Shown here piece by piece: positions 63,444-64,000 of a stretch of DNA of 64,000 nucleotides. The notes below the pieces were generated by a model, which was not told the origin of the DNA, searched no databases, and saw nothing but the letters and a program-made list of their open reading frames with translations. The position numbers and the translations under genes are program-made. The DNA lies in assembly GCF_007858255.1 (NCBI RefSeq), contig NZ_VFEU01000008.1:124001-188000 (forward strand), written 5' to 3'. Position 1 is the first letter of the stretch. Every line of letters begins with the position of its first letter. The stretch is from Pseudomonas rhodesiae (GTDB taxonomy: Bacteria; Pseudomonadota; Gammaproteobacteria; Pseudomonadales; Pseudomonadaceae).

Positions 63444-64000
63444 ATGAAACTTGTTCGTGAGATTTATCCCATGTGGAACATCACCATAATCAAAAACTTT
63501 ATTCCACTTCGTCCAGAAGTATCTTTAGGCGAGACTACAAATCCTTCTATGGTTGGTGGCGTCCCAACGCTCTGCTGGCACCAAAACTCAGAGGTACAAA
63601 GGACAGACATCCATGCATACCCCATTATTACGAACAAGGATACTGGTGAACTATGGAAGGAGGCTAATCTCTACCTCTTCGATATAACATTCAATGTAAA
63701 CATGCCGGAACTAGAACCCGAGACAATCCTCTCAAAGTCAAAAGACTTAGCAGAAATGCGGAATATTCTAGACGAAGATGAAACAAGTTATCTATCGGAC
63801 TCGCTTCACAAAGTCCTACGCCCGACATACGTACTTTGCGAACGTCTAGGGGAAAGACTAGGCTTAGGGAAGTCCAAAGATTCTTGCATTCGAATAATCC
63901 GAAATACGATAAGCTTTTATGAGTGGCTACAAGAAAATAAGCACGCCACTTTTAAATACCCTTTGTGGAAAGAGACAGAGATAACTGTTCCAATTGACGA
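63444..64000 (+). CDS. Putative tyrosine recombinase-like protein of a genomic island, 5' part only
   Basis: An open frame from ATG 63444 to the window end (185 complete codons, no stop); an in-frame TGA at 63414 bounds it. ATG 63471 is an alternative start. It begins MKLVREIYPMWNITIIKN. After ~120 residues without recognisable motifs comes a segment (RPTYVLCERLG, then SCIRIIRNTISFYEWLQENK) that looks like the helical core-binding domain of phage-type integrases. Catalytic residues (R..HxxR..Y) would lie beyond the window. Codon use is foreign: five ATA codons and many AGA, CTA and TTA. Adjacency to the tRNA fragment supports an integrase. It recalls the large GmtY-type recombinases of 'gamma-mobile-trio' islands, but I cannot confirm that. 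Confidence 0.55.
   Translation, partial: MKLVREIYPMWNITIIKNFIPLRPEVSLGETTNPSMVGGVPTLCWHQNSEVQRTDIHAYPIITNKDTGELWKEANLYLFDITFNVNMPELEPETILSKSKDLAEMRNILDEDETSYLSDSLHKVLRPTYVLCERLGERLGLGKSKDSCIRIIRNTISFYEWLQENKHATFKYPLWKETEITVPID

Overview
This is a GC-rich chromosomal segment from a Pseudomonas, most likely of the P. fluorescens group. The evidence is the gene content, the gene order and the many copies of a palindromic repeat built on GGGGGCAAGCCCCC next to a CTCCCAC/GTGGGAG arm. From memory, the order matches two blocks of P. aeruginosa PAO1: sspB-sspA-petCBA-rpsI-rplM through zapE-trpS-zapG, then roxRS-dpp-piu-speC-ampED-nadC. No rRNA, CRISPR array or insertion sequence was found.

Layout. 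(1) 1-13.2 kb: the 3' end of a maltotetraose-forming amylase, sspAB, the cytochrome bc1 operon petABC, ribosomal genes rplM-rpsI, an aldo-keto reductase, an acyl-CoA dehydrogenase with a divergent AraC/GlxA-type regulator, zapE, trpS, an alpha/beta hydrolase and zapG. (2) 13.2-17.8 kb: an SbmA/YddA-type ABC exporter, the redox-responsive two-component pair roxS-roxR and a SIMPL-domain periplasmic protein. (3) 18.1-30.7 kb: a large peptide-uptake locus with three tandem paralogous DppA-like binding proteins, an OprD-family porin, a fourth binding protein and dppBCDF. (4) 30.8-37.2 kb: a small secreted protein, a tandem array of REP-containing units, prfC and a four-gene osmoprotectant-type ABC importer. 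(5) 37.2-47.4 kb: speC with a long leader, the piuC/piuA/piuB iron-uptake cluster and a phoD-type phosphatase. Two deleted partial copies of the phoD 3' end lie beside it, interleaved with REP sequences. (6) 47.5-55.5 kb: the fructose PTS operon fruBKA under a divergent FruR with a clear operator, then a TatD-family hydrolase. (7) 55.6-62.9 kb: a chemoreceptor, ampD-ampE, a DUF1631 protein, nadC and a small acidic protein.

The last ~900 bases differ sharply. At 63074-63122 there is a 3' tRNA-like fragment on the minus strand, followed by AT-rich DNA. An ORF rich in codons rare elsewhere in the window then runs off the right edge. Its second half resembles the core-binding region of a tyrosine recombinase. 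I read this as the left edge of an integrated genomic island and the most promising place to look for something new, but almost all of the element lies outside the window.

Functionally the window combines respiration (PetABC, RoxSR), translation (S9, L13, TrpS, RF3), peptide, osmolyte, fructose and iron-siderophore uptake, and cell-wall recycling linked to beta-lactamase control (AmpD/AmpE). Gene starts were set from ribosome-binding sites and expected N-termini, so many are shorter than the longest open frame.
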